A stretch of 64,000 nucleotides of DNA from G963663315 sp965204925. GTDB lineage: Bacteria; Pseudomonadota; Gammaproteobacteria; Arenicellales; Poriferihabitantaceae. Shown here piece after piece: positions 34,184 through 43,688 of the stretch. Each line of letters opens with the position of its first letter. Within the stretch, counting starts at the first letter, position 1. The stretch spans positions 2,542,001 through 2,606,000 of the forward strand of contig OZ242021.1 in assembly GCA_965204925.1 (NCBI GenBank). The letters are read 5' to 3'. The notes under the pieces are model-generated. The model made no database searches. It was not told the DNA's origin and worked only from the letters and a program-made list of their open reading frames with translations. The position numbers and the translations under genes are program-made.

Positions 34184-36802
34184 TCATCCCAGACTGCGGG
34201 TAACGATCTCCCGGACATCGGTCGACAGGCCGTTAACGTTCAGAATACGGTTCAGCGTTTCGTGCATTTTTTCTTTCAGCGCCGGTTTGTACTTCCCCCA
34301 GTTGCTCAGGGCAGACGCCAGACGGGCACATACTTGGGGATTGACCGGATCGAGTATTTCCACCCATTCCAGCAGGAACTCGTATCCGCTGCCGTCCTGT
34401 GCGTGGAAGCAGGCAGGATTGCCGTGGGTGAAACCCAGCAACAGCGAGTAGACCTTGTTCGGATTCATGTAATCGAACCCTTCATGCCGGGTCAGCATCC
34501 TGACCCGCTCCAGCGTGCCCGGGTCAGGTACAGCGGCCTGTGCTCTCAGCCAGTTGTCTACGACCAGTGGTTCGTCTTTCCACCGTTCATAGAAATCATC
34601 CAGTATTTGTTCCTTTTCAGGACACGTCGATCTGCAGATGAGCGTCATTGCCTGCGCTGAATCGGTCATGCACTTCGCATTGTCCAGTTGTTCAATACAC
34701 AAGGCATGGGCCTGTCCGCTATCCAGCGTAATGAGGTAGTCCAGACACTGGTCTCTCAAATCACGCGCCCTGATTTCATGCGCCAGCGGGTTTCCGTTGT
34801 TCAGGCTCTGGCATTCATGATAAACCCGATTCAATGCCGCCTCCGAGCGCGCCGCAAGAAAGACTTTCATTTCCCGGTGAACGTTTTGAATGGACTGGGG
34901 ATCTATCGGGCAGACCTGTTCGCTCAGGTAGGCGATCGTGGGCAAGGACAGCAACAGGGCTGTGAACGTGGGATCAGGGTTGTAATTCGCCAATGCTGCA
35001 TCGAACAGTTCGTTCAGCTCAGGATTGAATTTCAGGTCTTTGCTATTCTGGCATCTTTCAAGGTTGGCAAGAAGATCGTGAAGATAAAGTCTCTGGCCTG
35101 AATCCCAGCGGTTGAACGGGTCGTCATCATGCTCAAGCAGCGTTTTCAGTTGCTGGCCGGAAAGATTCGCTTCGAGTTCAACGGGGGCGCTGAATCCACG
35201 CAGGAGTGAAGGAACCGGCCGGCTTTGAATATTTGAAAACCGGTATGTCTGTTCGGATTTATCCAGACACAACACCCGTTCCCTCTCACCGCGGCCAAGA
35301 TCGAGTTTTTCTCCGGATTCGCTGAACAACGCTGTCCTGACCGGTATCACGAAAGGCTCTTTGGCGGATTGACCCGGTGTGTCGGGACACCTCTGCGAGA
35401 GAACCAGTTCAAATGTCCTGTTATCGGAATGGTAGCGGGATTTTGCCGAAACGACCGGGGTGCCCGCCTGATCGTACCAGTTCCCGAACTGCGTCAGGTC
35501 GCGCTCGCTGACCTGTTCCATTGATGCGATAAACTGTTCGACCGTCACCGCCTGCCCGTCCCAAGTCTCGAAATAATGATCGGTTCCCTTGCGAAACAAC
35601 TCGGCTCCCAGCAGCGTATGTATCATCCTGACTACTTCAGCCCCTTTTTCATATACGGTCGCCGTGTAGAAGTTGTTTATTGTCTGATAGGATTCGGGAC
35701 GAACCGGGTGCGCCATCGGGCCGGCATCTTCCCTGAACTGGTGAGACCTCAACACACGGACATCTTCAATGCGCTTGGCCGCTCTTGACCCCATGTCGGC
35801 GCTGAACTCCTGATCCCTGAAAACGGTGAAGCCTTCCTTGAGGCTAAGCTGGAACCAGTCCCGGCAAGTGACCCGGTTCCCGGACCAGTTGTGGAAATAC
35901 TCATGTCCGACAACTGATTCCACATTTTGAAAATCGGAATCTGTAGCCATTCTCATGTCCGCCAGCACATATTTTGTGTTGAATATGTTCAGGCTCTTGT
36001 TTTCCATCGCGCCCATGTTGAAATCGTCCACCGCGACCACATTGAACAAATCCAGATCATATGTCCGTCCATATACCTGCTCATCCCACCTCATAGCCTT
36101 TTTCAGGGATTGCATCGCATGAGCACACTTGTCGATATCGTAGCCTCTGGCGAAAAATCGCAACGTGACATTCCGCCCACCCATGGTCAGAAAATGATCT
36201 TCAAGGCAATTCAGGCGACCGGCGACAATAGCGAACAGATAAGTCGGCTTCAAAAAAGGATCGTCCCAGACTGCAAAATGCCTGCCGCCCTCCAGGTCTC
36301 CCTGATCGACCAGGTTGCCGTTACACAATAAAACGGGAAACCGGGTTTTGTCGGCGCTCAGCCTGACCCGGTACCGGGCCAGATTGTCGGGACGGTCAAT
36401 AGCCGGAGTAATCCTCCGGTAACCCTCGGCTTCACACTGAGTGCAGAGCATATCCCCGGACTTGTACAACCCCATCAACGCGGTGTTTCCTGAGGGATCA
36501 AGCGTGTTGCGGATTTTCAGTTCGAAGCGCTCCGGCACGTTGAAAACAGTCAGGTGACGATCGGAAACTTCATATTGACCGCGGTCCAGCATACGCCCGT
36601 CAAGGCAGACCGAATCAATATCGATCAACTCGCAATCCAGTTTCAGATCAACCGCATCCGGAGAACTTCGGCTGACCCTGTGTACGGCCTCCACCCGGCA
36701 GTCCCGGAAATCAAGCCGGATGTCGAGGCGCGAACAGGTGATCAGATAATCGGGCTTGCGGTAAGCCGACCGCCAGATAGTAACAGGAGAGCCGGGTTCC
36801 AT
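34184..36802 (-). CDS. pepN: aminopeptidase N (M1 family)
   Basis: Cytosolic zinc aminopeptidase of broad specificity; 872 residues. The G-A-M-E-N-K exopeptidase motif and the zinc site H-E-Y-F-H-N-W with the downstream Glu in L-K-E-G-F-T-V-F-R-D-Q-E-F (residues about 255-320) are intact. ATG 36802 gives a family-like N-terminus; a TTG at 36826 would extend it by eight residues and overlap the ferredoxin gene by 11 bases. Last gene of the GNAT-suhB-mutS-ferredoxin-pepN run. Confidence 0.95.
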   Translation of the reverse strand: MEPGSPVTIWRSAYRKPDYLITCSRLDIRLDFRDCRVEAVHRVSRSSPDAVDLKLDCELIDIDSVCLDGRMLDRGQYEVSDRHLTVFNVPERFELKIRNTLDPSGNTALMGLYKSGDMLCTQCEAEGYRRITPAIDRPDNLARYRVRLSADKTRFPVLLCNGNLVDQGDLEGGRHFAVWDDPFLKPTYLFAIVAGRLNCLEDHFLTMGGRNVTLRFFARGYDIDKCAHAMQSLKKAMRWDEQVYGRTYDLDLFNVVAVDDFNMGAMENKSLNIFNTKYVLADMRMATDSDFQNVESVVGHEYFHNWSGNRVTCRDWFQLSLKEGFTVFRDQEFSADMGSRAAKRIEDVRVLRSHQFREDAGPMAHPVRPESYQTINNFYTATVYEKGAEVVRMIHTLLGAELFRKGTDHYFETWDGQAVTVEQFIASMEQVSERDLTQFGNWYDQAGTPVVSAKSRYHSDNRTFELVLSQRCPDTPGQSAKEPFVIPVRTALFSESGEKLDLGRGERERVLCLDKSEQTYRFSNIQSRPVPSLLRGFSAPVELEANLSGQQLKTLLEHDDDPFNRWDSGQRLYLHDLLANLERCQNSKDLKFNPELNELFDAALANYNPDPTFTALLLSLPTIAYLSEQVCPIDPQSIQNVHREMKVFLAARSEAALNRVYHECQSLNNGNPLAHEIRARDLRDQCLDYLITLDSGQAHALCIEQLDNAKCMTDSAQAMTLICRSTCPEKEQILDDFYERWKDEPLVVDNWLRAQAAVPDPGTLERVRMLTRHEGFDYMNPNKVYSLLLGFTHGNPACFHAQDGSGYEFLLEWVEILDPVNPQVCARLASALSNWGKYKPALKEKMHETLNRILNVNGLSTDVREIVTRSLG

Positions 36803-36815
36803 GGCAAGCGGGATC

Positions 36816-37139
36816 TTATTTTTCAAGATATTTCAGTTTGTCCTTTACGTCCCGCCATTTGTCCGCGTCAGCCGGAGGCGGCTTCATTTCCGAAATGACC
36901 GGCCATTTTTGGCTCAAGTCGCTATTCAGCTCCAGAAAATGCCGTTGCTCCTCCGGCAATTCATCTTCGGAATAAATCGCGTTGACGGGGCATTCCGGTT
37001 CACACAAGCTACAGTCGATACATTCTTCAGGGTCGATCACGAGGAAGTTGGGGCCTTCGTGGAAACAATCCACCGGGCACACTTCAACACAATCTGTCAG
37101 TTTGCAACGAATGCAGGATTCGACTACCACATAGGTCAT
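36816..37139 (-). CDS. fdxA: 7Fe ferredoxin (FdxA type)
   Basis: A 107-residue 3Fe-4S/4Fe-4S ferredoxin resembling Azotobacter FdI. It starts M-T-Y-V-V-V-E-S-C-I-R-C-K-L-T-D-C-V-E-V-C-P, with the second cluster motif C-I-D-C-S-L-C-E-P-E-C-P. The long C-terminal tail matches the family. ATG 37139 is chosen over an upstream frame extending to 37244. Electron partners are not known. Confidence 0.93.
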   Translation of the reverse strand: MTYVVVESCIRCKLTDCVEVCPVDCFHEGPNFLVIDPEECIDCSLCEPECPVNAIYSEDELPEEQRHFLELNSDLSQKWPVISEMKPPPADADKWRDVKDKLKYLEK

Positions 37140-37225
37140 TTGTCCGGCTCCACAGACAGGAATAATTGATTTCGGAAGGTGTATTATAAATTTTCCGGCG
37201 TCTGGATAACAGGCATACAATCCCG

Positions 37226-39808
37226 TTAACGGCCTTTCTCCCATAACAACCGGGTAAGTTCGTACAACATATTGAGCGCCTCCAGCGGGGATGTGTCATC
37301 CGCTGAAAATTCTTTTAACCGGGTAATGACCGCCTGTTCCGCGGCCCGGTTTTCAGAAAACAGACCAGGCTGCCGGACGGCGCCGGGACTGTCCGTGTCC
37401 GCGCGGTTTGCATGACGCTCTTCCAGCACCCGCATCCGGGTTCGTGATTCCTCGATCACCTCATCAGGGATACCCGCCAGTCTGGCCACCTGAAGGCCGT
37501 AACTCCGGCTTGCCGGACCGTTTTTTACACTGTAAAGGAAAATAATATCGTTGCCGTATTCGACCGCATCCAGATGAATGTTTTCCGCTCCCGGCAGATG
37601 GTCCGCCAATGCCGTCAACTCGAAATAGTGAGTCGAAAACAGGGTAAATGAGCGCACCCGGGTCGCCAAGTATCTGGCGCATGCCCAAGCCAGGGACAGT
37701 CCGTCATAAGTACTCGTTCCACGGCCTATTTCGTCTACCAGAACGAGGCTGTCTTTCGTCGCATTGCGCAGGATATGGGCCATCTCCGTCATTTCGACCA
37801 TGAACGTCGAACGGCCTCCGGCGAGGTCATCCGCCGAGCCTATACGGGTATATATTCGATCGACCGGCCCGATCCGGGCTGATTGGGCAGGGACGAAGCA
37901 ACCGGTATGGGCAAGCAGGGTAATGATCGCCACCTGACGCATATACGTACTCTTGCCTCCCATATTGGGACCAGTGATGATCTGCATGCGGGAGCGCTCG
38001 GTCAGGTCGGTAGAATTGGCAATAAAACGATTCTCGAGTACCTGTTCTATAACAGGGTGCCGTCCATCCACGATGGAAAGTGACGTGTAATCAACCAACT
38101 CGGGGCGGTTCAGTCGTAACGCGGCCGCACACTCTGCGAAATTGCCGATACAATCAATTATGGCCAGGTTATCGGCGCATTGCAGTAACTCCGGGACTTC
38201 GGGAACCAGTGTTTCGATCAACTGATCATACAACCATTTTTCCCTGGACAGCGCCTTGCTCCTTGCGCCCAGAATCCGGTCTTCGAGTTCCTTCAGTTCC
38301 TCCGTAACGAATCTTTCTGCATTTTTAATGGTCTGTCTGCGAATATATTCCTGCGGCGCCTGCTCCGATTGTGAGCGGGGGATCTCAATGTAATAGCCGT
38401 GTACCCGATTGTAGCGCACTTTAAGGTTGCCGATTCCCGTGCGTTGTTTTTCCCGGCCTTCCAGATCGATGAGAAAGTCGCCTGAATCCCGCTGAAGGCG
38501 GCGTAACTGGCCCAGTTCATCATCATAATCGTCCCGCAATACGCCGCCATCGCGTATCAGGGCAGGGCAGTCATCCTTTACCGCCCGCGCCAGCAACTCC
38601 CGAATATGCGGTCTCGGCCGTAACTGTTCTTTCAACGAATCAATCAACGCCGACGGAGTGTCTCTGATCAATTCGTTAAGCGCGGGCAACACATCCAGCG
38701 CCGTCTTCAAACGAACGAGGTCTCTGGGGCGCGCTGATTTCATGGCCACCCGGGCAAGAATCCGCTCAATGTCGCCGACCTGCTTCAGAAGAGATTTCAA
38801 ATCAGCGTAATACTGACTGTCCAGCAACCACTCCACCCCGTCATGCCGTTTGCGAAGCTCATCAATATCCCGGATCGGACCATTGAACCACCGTCGCAGC
38901 ATTCTGGCGCCCATTGGCGTAGCACAGCGATCAAACAGCCCGATCAGGGAAAGGGCGCCCCGCCCGCTTCCGGGATTCTCTATTTCAAGGTTATTGCGCG
39001 TGACCGTGTCAATTACAATGGCGCTGTTCGGACTTTCAAACTCGATTCCCTTGATATGTGGCATGGCCTGCCCATGCACATCCTTGACATAGTGGATCAG
39101 GGCGCCCGCACAGCGGGTTGCCGATGGATACCGGTGGCAGTCAAAAGGCTCCAGGGTTCGTGTCGAGAAAAGACTGCATAAAACCTGTTCGGCGCGGGCC
39201 CGGTCGAAATACCAGTCCGGTATCGTGGTTTCATGGCCAATATTAAATAATTTTGTCTGATTCTCCGCGACCAGCACCTCCTCGGCATTGAACCGCATCA
39301 GCCCGCTATCCAGCTTTTCCCGGGAATCGATCTCATAACCCTTGAACCGTCCACTGGAAATTTCCAGTGTAGCCATACCTGTCCTGCCGTTATTTTCGAA
39401 CAACGCGGCAATAATATTCTCCACCCGATCGGCCAGCAGGATTTCTTCGGTCAGGGTTCCCGGAGTAATAACCCGGACGACTTTCCTTTCCACGGGACCT
39501 TTGGAAGCGCCCGGGTCACCGACCTGCTCACAGATTGCCACCGATACCCGTTGCTTTAGCAGACTGGCAAGATATTGATCCACACTATGCCAGGGAACCC
39601 CGGCCATCGGGATAGCCACATCACCCGATTTCCCTCTGGAAGTCAGCGTGATGTCAAGCAGCTCCGCTGCCTTTTTGGCGTCATCATAAAAGAGTTCATA
39701 GAAATCCCCCATGCGATAGAACAGCAATGTGTCCGGGTAGTCGGACTTGATTCCCAGATACTGCTGCATGATCGGAGTGTGCGCCGGAGACGGCGCGGGC
39801 AAAGTCAT
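37226..39808 (-). CDS. mutS: DNA mismatch repair protein MutS
   Basis: Mismatch-recognising ATPase of 860 residues. The N-terminal F-Y-E-L-F-Y-D-D-A mismatch-wedge motif is at residue 32-40, and the ATPase domain has G-P-N-M-G-G-K-S-T near 620, D-E-I-G-R-G-T-S-T and S-T-H-Y-F-E-L. Overlaps suhB by 4 bases (ATGA). mutL is not in the window. Confidence 0.97.
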   Translation of the reverse strand: MTLPAPSPAHTPIMQQYLGIKSDYPDTLLFYRMGDFYELFYDDAKKAAELLDITLTSRGKSGDVAIPMAGVPWHSVDQYLASLLKQRVSVAICEQVGDPGASKGPVERKVVRVITPGTLTEEILLADRVENIIAALFENNGRTGMATLEISSGRFKGYEIDSREKLDSGLMRFNAEEVLVAENQTKLFNIGHETTIPDWYFDRARAEQVLCSLFSTRTLEPFDCHRYPSATRCAGALIHYVKDVHGQAMPHIKGIEFESPNSAIVIDTVTRNNLEIENPGSGRGALSLIGLFDRCATPMGARMLRRWFNGPIRDIDELRKRHDGVEWLLDSQYYADLKSLLKQVGDIERILARVAMKSARPRDLVRLKTALDVLPALNELIRDTPSALIDSLKEQLRPRPHIRELLARAVKDDCPALIRDGGVLRDDYDDELGQLRRLQRDSGDFLIDLEGREKQRTGIGNLKVRYNRVHGYYIEIPRSQSEQAPQEYIRRQTIKNAERFVTEELKELEDRILGARSKALSREKWLYDQLIETLVPEVPELLQCADNLAIIDCIGNFAECAAALRLNRPELVDYTSLSIVDGRHPVIEQVLENRFIANSTDLTERSRMQIITGPNMGGKSTYMRQVAIITLLAHTGCFVPAQSARIGPVDRIYTRIGSADDLAGGRSTFMVEMTEMAHILRNATKDSLVLVDEIGRGTSTYDGLSLAWACARYLATRVRSFTLFSTHYFELTALADHLPGAENIHLDAVEYGNDIIFLYSVKNGPASRSYGLQVARLAGIPDEVIEESRTRMRVLEERHANRADTDSPGAVRQPGLFSENRAAEQAVITRLKEFSADDTSPLEALNMLYELTRLLWEKGR

Positions 39809-40620
39809 AAAACACTACCCAGGCCGGTTTTGATAAGGAGCAACAACTCATTGAATATTTTGGGGTTTGCGCAGACTATGTTGCCGTTTTCCAAAAAATT
39901 CTGCCTGCCTTCAAAATCTGCAACGAGGCCGCGCGCCTCACGTACGATCAGGCTTCCGGCAGCCACATCCCAGATTTTCAATCGCGGCTCCCAGAAAGCG
40001 TCCGTACGTCCACAGGCGACATAGGCCAGATCAAGCGCGGCAGAACCGGTATGGCGGATACCGGCCGACTTCATGACCACCGTATCCAGACACTTGATCC
40101 ACAGTTCGAAATGCGGCAAGTCCCGGGCAGGATAGCCCACCGTCACGAGGCTGTTTTCCAGATGAGTCTGGCCGCTGACCCGAATTCTTCTGTTGTCAAG
40201 CTGGGCCCCCTGTCCGCGGGAAGCGGTAAACAGTTCATTGCGCAATGGATTGAATATGATTCCATGCTCCATCTTGCCCTGGCAGCGGATGCCAATCGAC
40301 ACCGCATAATCCGGGTAGCCGTGCAGAAAATTGGTCGTGCCATCCAGCGGGTCGATAATCCACTCCACTTCGTCCCTGTTGCTGTGAGCTTCTGCAGATG
40401 TGCGCTCACTTCCACTTTCCTCCGCGAGGATGCGGTGGTTCGGATAGGAGCGCTGGATGACATCAATGATTTCATCCTCCGCAGCCTGATCCACTTCAGA
40501 GACAAAATCATTCCTTCCCTTCTTCTCCACAGCAAGCCGGTCTACCTGATCCATATACCGGATTATGATGCTTCCGGCGTTGCGCGCCGCCCTGATTCCT
40601 GTGTTTACCAACGGATTCAT
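39805..40620 (-). CDS. suhB: inositol-1-monophosphatase family protein SuhB
   Basis: A 271-residue Mg-dependent phosphatase. Metal sites are visible: E-E-S-G near residue 69, the motif W-I-I-D-P-L-D-G-T-T-N-F near 88 and W-D-V-A-A-G near 218. In gammaproteobacteria SuhB also takes part in rRNA transcription complexes. Overlaps both neighbours by 4 bases. Confidence 0.93.
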   Translation of the reverse strand: MNPLVNTGIRAARNAGSIIIRYMDQVDRLAVEKKGRNDFVSEVDQAAEDEIIDVIQRSYPNHRILAEESGSERTSAEAHSNRDEVEWIIDPLDGTTNFLHGYPDYAVSIGIRCQGKMEHGIIFNPLRNELFTASRGQGAQLDNRRIRVSGQTHLENSLVTVGYPARDLPHFELWIKCLDTVVMKSAGIRHTGSAALDLAYVACGRTDAFWEPRLKIWDVAAGSLIVREARGLVADFEGRQNFLENGNIVCANPKIFNELLLLIKTGLGSVL

Positions 40621-41360
40621 CGTGCGAATCCACCGCCTGACGCCATTCTGGTCAGGGCAGACAAGGAACGTTTCTGCACACCGCCGGGATCAAAATTATC
40701 TGCGGATAACCAGGTTTCATACGATATCCTGAGCTCCGGCCATTCCCGGTCAAGAATGGAAAACCAGGCCGTATCCCGGTTGCGTCCCTTGACCACTGCC
40801 GCCTGACGAAAAATACCTTCAAAGGTAAACCCCAGGCGCCTGGCGGCGTCACAGGATTTTTGATTCAACGCATTACATTTCCATTCATAACGCCGGTACC
40901 CCATGTCAAATACGTTTTCCATCATCAGATACATGGCTTCGGTCGCTGCGCGTGTACGTTGCAGGGCAGGGGAATAGTTGATATGCCCCACTTCGATTGA
41001 TCCGGTAGCCGGCCTGATTCCCAGGTAACTGGCGACCCCCGATGCCAGGCCGGTTTGATTGTCCACAATCGCATAGAAAAAAGGGTCCCCGGTGTAACAG
41101 TCCTCATTCATCCACCGCCGATAATCTTCGAGAGTCCCGAATGGTCCGTAAGGCAAATAAACCCAGATACGGTTTTCCGTATCCCGCCGACAGGCATTGA
41201 ACAACTGTTCACTGTGTTCAACGCTGAGAGGCTCACATCGACAATACTGCCCGCGGAGAATCCTGCGACCGGGAGACCCGGCGCCTTTCCAGTCGTTGAC
41301 TTCGAACCCGACGGCCATTCCCAGTTCATTGGTCGAGTTCGGCGGAGCGGCAACAGGCAT
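40617..41360 (-). CDS. GNAT-family N-acetyltransferase (RimJ/RimL type)
   Basis: A 247-residue acetyltransferase. The central region reads G-S-I-E-V-G-H-I-N-Y-S-P-A-L-Q-R-T-R-A-A-T-E-A, the acetyl-CoA loop of the family, and later N-x-K-S-C-D-A-A-R-R-L-G-F-T-F-E-G, a hallmark of RimJ/RimL-like enzymes. The substrate (protein N-terminus, amino acid or antibiotic) is unknown. First gene of an operon overlapping suhB by 4 bases. Confidence 0.88.
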   Translation of the reverse strand: MPVAAPPNSTNELGMAVGFEVNDWKGAGSPGRRILRGQYCRCEPLSVEHSEQLFNACRRDTENRIWVYLPYGPFGTLEDYRRWMNEDCYTGDPFFYAIVDNQTGLASGVASYLGIRPATGSIEVGHINYSPALQRTRAATEAMYLMMENVFDMGYRRYEWKCNALNQKSCDAARRLGFTFEGIFRQAAVVKGRNRDTAWFSILDREWPELRISYETWLSADNFDPGGVQKRSLSALTRMASGGGFAR

Positions 41361-41405
41361 CAGTCTTTCGCGCTGGTTCCGTTTACGATAACCGGCATGA
41401 GAAAG

Positions 41406-42593
41406 TCAAAGAACCCGCGCCAGATCGTCAATCAAATCCTGGCCGTCTTCCAGCCCGACGGATAGTCTGAACAATCCATCGCCGGCCACATCCCGATATT
41501 TTTCCAGTTCGGAACCGGTCAGCCGGAAAGAAGATTCGATCAGGTCCGCGGTATCAAGCAAAAAAATCAGGCTGCGATGATGACCGAGGGACACCGCGTA
41601 GTGAATGATCCTCAGTTCCTTCATCATTTTTCTGGCAATGGCCTGTGGTCGCCTGGCGCGAAAAGCGATCATGCCCGAGAAATTACTCATCTGCTCCCTC
41701 GCCAGATCATATTGGGGATGAGACGCGTGCCCCGGATACAGCATGAGGTCGACTCGCGGATGCCGGTGGAGAAATTCCGCAATCTCCAGGGCGTTTTTCT
41801 GGTGTTCCCGCATCCGCAACGGCAGGGTGGCGGCGCCGCGCATGGTCAGCCATGCGTTGAACGGACTGAGCACGCCGCCGCAGTGTGTGACCCCGGAGGC
41901 GCGCATTTTTGCAATCAGTGCGCCGCTGCCAAGGACCGCCCCGCCCAGCGTATCACCGTGCCCCGAAATATACTTGGTCAGGGAATGCACGACCAGGTCG
42001 GCGCCCAAATCCAGCGGCCGGGTTGCAATCGGGCTGGCAAAAGTGGAATCGACAACGAGGATCGCATTATTTTGATGAGCAATCGCAGCCGCTCTCTTGA
42101 TGTCGGTTATACGCAGCAAGGGATTGGAAGGGGTTTCGACCCAGATCATTCGGGTGTTATCCCGAACAGCCCCGGCGATATTGTGCGGGTCGGACGTGTC
42201 GACCGGCGATGTTTCAATGCCGTGCGCCGGCAACAGGTCTCTGGCGATTTCTGCGGTGCCGGGGTAATTCGTATTGCTGATGACCAGATGCTCGCCGCTT
42301 TTCAGCAGGCTGAGTAAAACCCCGGCCGAGGCGGCCATTCCCGAGGCAAAGGCAATACATTGCCCGGCATTTTCGAGCAGGGCCAGTTTCGTTTCCAGCT
42401 GACGTACGGTGGGATTGGACCAGCGTGTGTAGATGAACGGGCTACTCTCATCCACGTTCGTTACCGAAAAACTGACGGGTTCCTCAACGACGAAGGTGCT
42501 GGACATAACAATGTTGGGCGCCGAGGCGCCGGTCTGCGGGTCGGGAGCCTCCCCGCCATGGACAGCGATAGTCTGCACGCCTTTTTTATTCAT
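41406..42593 (-). CDS. Cys/Met-metabolism PLP enzyme (trans-sulfuration family)
   Basis: A 395-residue fold-type I PLP enzyme. The PLP lysine is in H-S-L-T-K-Y-I-S-G-H-G-D, and S-x-Y-x-R-type contacts (I-Y-T-R-W-S-N-P-T) and C-I-A-F-A-S-G-M-A-A are present. The family includes cystathionine gamma-synthase, beta-lyase and methionine gamma-lyase; the features seen do not separate these. ATG 42593 is preferred to GTG 42599 for its spacing from AAGGAG. A second member lies at 51037-52206. Confidence 0.85.
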   Translation of the reverse strand: MNKKGVQTIAVHGGEAPDPQTGASAPNIVMSSTFVVEEPVSFSVTNVDESSPFIYTRWSNPTVRQLETKLALLENAGQCIAFASGMAASAGVLLSLLKSGEHLVISNTNYPGTAEIARDLLPAHGIETSPVDTSDPHNIAGAVRDNTRMIWVETPSNPLLRITDIKRAAAIAHQNNAILVVDSTFASPIATRPLDLGADLVVHSLTKYISGHGDTLGGAVLGSGALIAKMRASGVTHCGGVLSPFNAWLTMRGAATLPLRMREHQKNALEIAEFLHRHPRVDLMLYPGHASHPQYDLAREQMSNFSGMIAFRARRPQAIARKMMKELRIIHYAVSLGHHRSLIFLLDTADLIESSFRLTGSELEKYRDVAGDGLFRLSVGLEDGQDLIDDLARVL

Positions 42594-42761
42594 AACCACT
42601 TCACTCCTTAACGTGAATTTTCAAAATGATTTTGCGATTTATCGCGATCAGCCAGCATTATAAATTTATTTTCGGCCGCCGGACATACAGGACGGGTATG
42701 GAAACGCAGGGCGGTCAGTTACAATAATACCACTTGAGTTCACTTCATTGGCGAATCAGTC

Positions 42762-43250
42762 ATGGCGACAAAACAACTTATCCTGCTGCGGCATGCCAAA
42801 TCCGACTGGTACAGTGGAGTCGGCATCGATCATGACCGTCCATTGAATGATCGGGGGCGCAAGAACGCTCCCGCGGTTGGCAAATGGCTCAGGCAACATG
42901 GCTATCGACCGCAATACATATTGTGTTCCAGCTCCAGGCGCACCCGACAGACATTGAGCCTGCTGATTGACGGCAGTGAATGGGAACATATTCCGGTTGA
43001 TGTATCAAAGGACCTGTACCACGCCGATGAATCTTTTCTCACATACCGTATTGCTACCGGATTCAGATCATGCGACTCCCTGATGGTCGTGGGTCATAAT
43101 CCGGGCATTGATATACTGGTTATGCGGTTTTGTCCGCAACTCGAACCGGGTACAAACGGCAAGCTGATGACCACCGCCGCATGCGCGGTCATCCGCTTTG
43201 ATGACGAAAGCCTGACCAACCCCTCATTAACCGACTTCCGGAGACCGTGA
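42762..43250 (+). CDS. sixA: phosphohistidine phosphatase SixA
   Basis: A 162-residue histidine phosphatase with the N-terminal L-L-R-H-A-K-S-D-W motif and the late V-G-H-N-P-G-I-D motif. Known SixA removes phosphate from histidine of ArcB or the nitrogen PTS protein. Stands alone between the PLP gene and recA. Confidence 0.9.
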   Translation: MATKQLILLRHAKSDWYSGVGIDHDRPLNDRGRKNAPAVGKWLRQHGYRPQYILCSSSRRTRQTLSLLIDGSEWEHIPVDVSKDLYHADESFLTYRIATGFRSCDSLMVVGHNPGIDILVMRFCPQLEPGTNGKLMTTAACAVIRFDDESLTNPSLTDFRRP

Positions 43251-43365
43251 ACCGGGATATACAGAAACGGATTATGTCCTCCGACTACAGGTAATGACGA
43301 TGACAGCCAGTAATATGACTAACCTCTTCGCACTACGCTCACTGTGAATTCACCCAAACAGACAG

Positions 43366-43411
43366 GAAAGCTCCGTATTTCTTCTGCCCTTATCGAATGT
43401 TCGGAGCTTTC
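43366..43411 (+). terminator. hairpin after sixA (10-bp stem, possible terminator)
   Basis: GAAAGCTCCG (43366-43375) and CGGAGCTTTC (43402-43411) pair perfectly across a 26-base loop. No T-run follows, so intrinsic termination is doubtful. It might be a regulatory RNA stem instead. Confidence 0.35.
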
Positions 43412-43638
43412 TCCATTCCCTGACCGGATTTTTGGACAACGCTGACCCGACACCCGATTCCATACCCTCGATCAGTCAGAATGGATTACGCAATGTTTCC
43501 CACGCTCTGCGCAACTTGATCTCATAGCAGGATTAAAAGATAATCGCGCGGACGCTGCCGGCTTGCATTCGATCTTTACGGTGACCTTTTATTCGTGTCA
43601 GTGTATCCGGGCGCGGGCGCGGGAGGACTGCTGTTTCA

Positions 43639-43650
43639 GTCCGCGCGGAC
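43639..43650. promoter_or_regulatory. 12-bp palindrome GTCCGCGCGGAC before recA
   Basis: A perfect palindrome 39 bases upstream of the recA ATG, at the position expected for the promoter or operator. It does not resemble an E. coli-type LexA box. A chance GC palindrome is possible. Confidence 0.3.
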
Positions 43651-43688
43651 ACTAATCGAAAATTCCCGACCAAACTTTACCGGTACAA

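Larger units (their letters stand above)
43251..43688. other. gene-free region upstream of recA
   Basis: No supported coding frame in 438 bases. It contains a long-loop hairpin (43366-43411) and a 12-bp perfect palindrome 39 bases before recA. I could not find a canonical LexA box of the CTGT-N8-ACAG type. Confidence 0.5.

Noticed and set aside
43251..43688. E. coli-type LexA box before recA
   Set aside because: No CTGT-N8-ACAG match was found by eye; CTGT occurs but without a partner at the right spacing.
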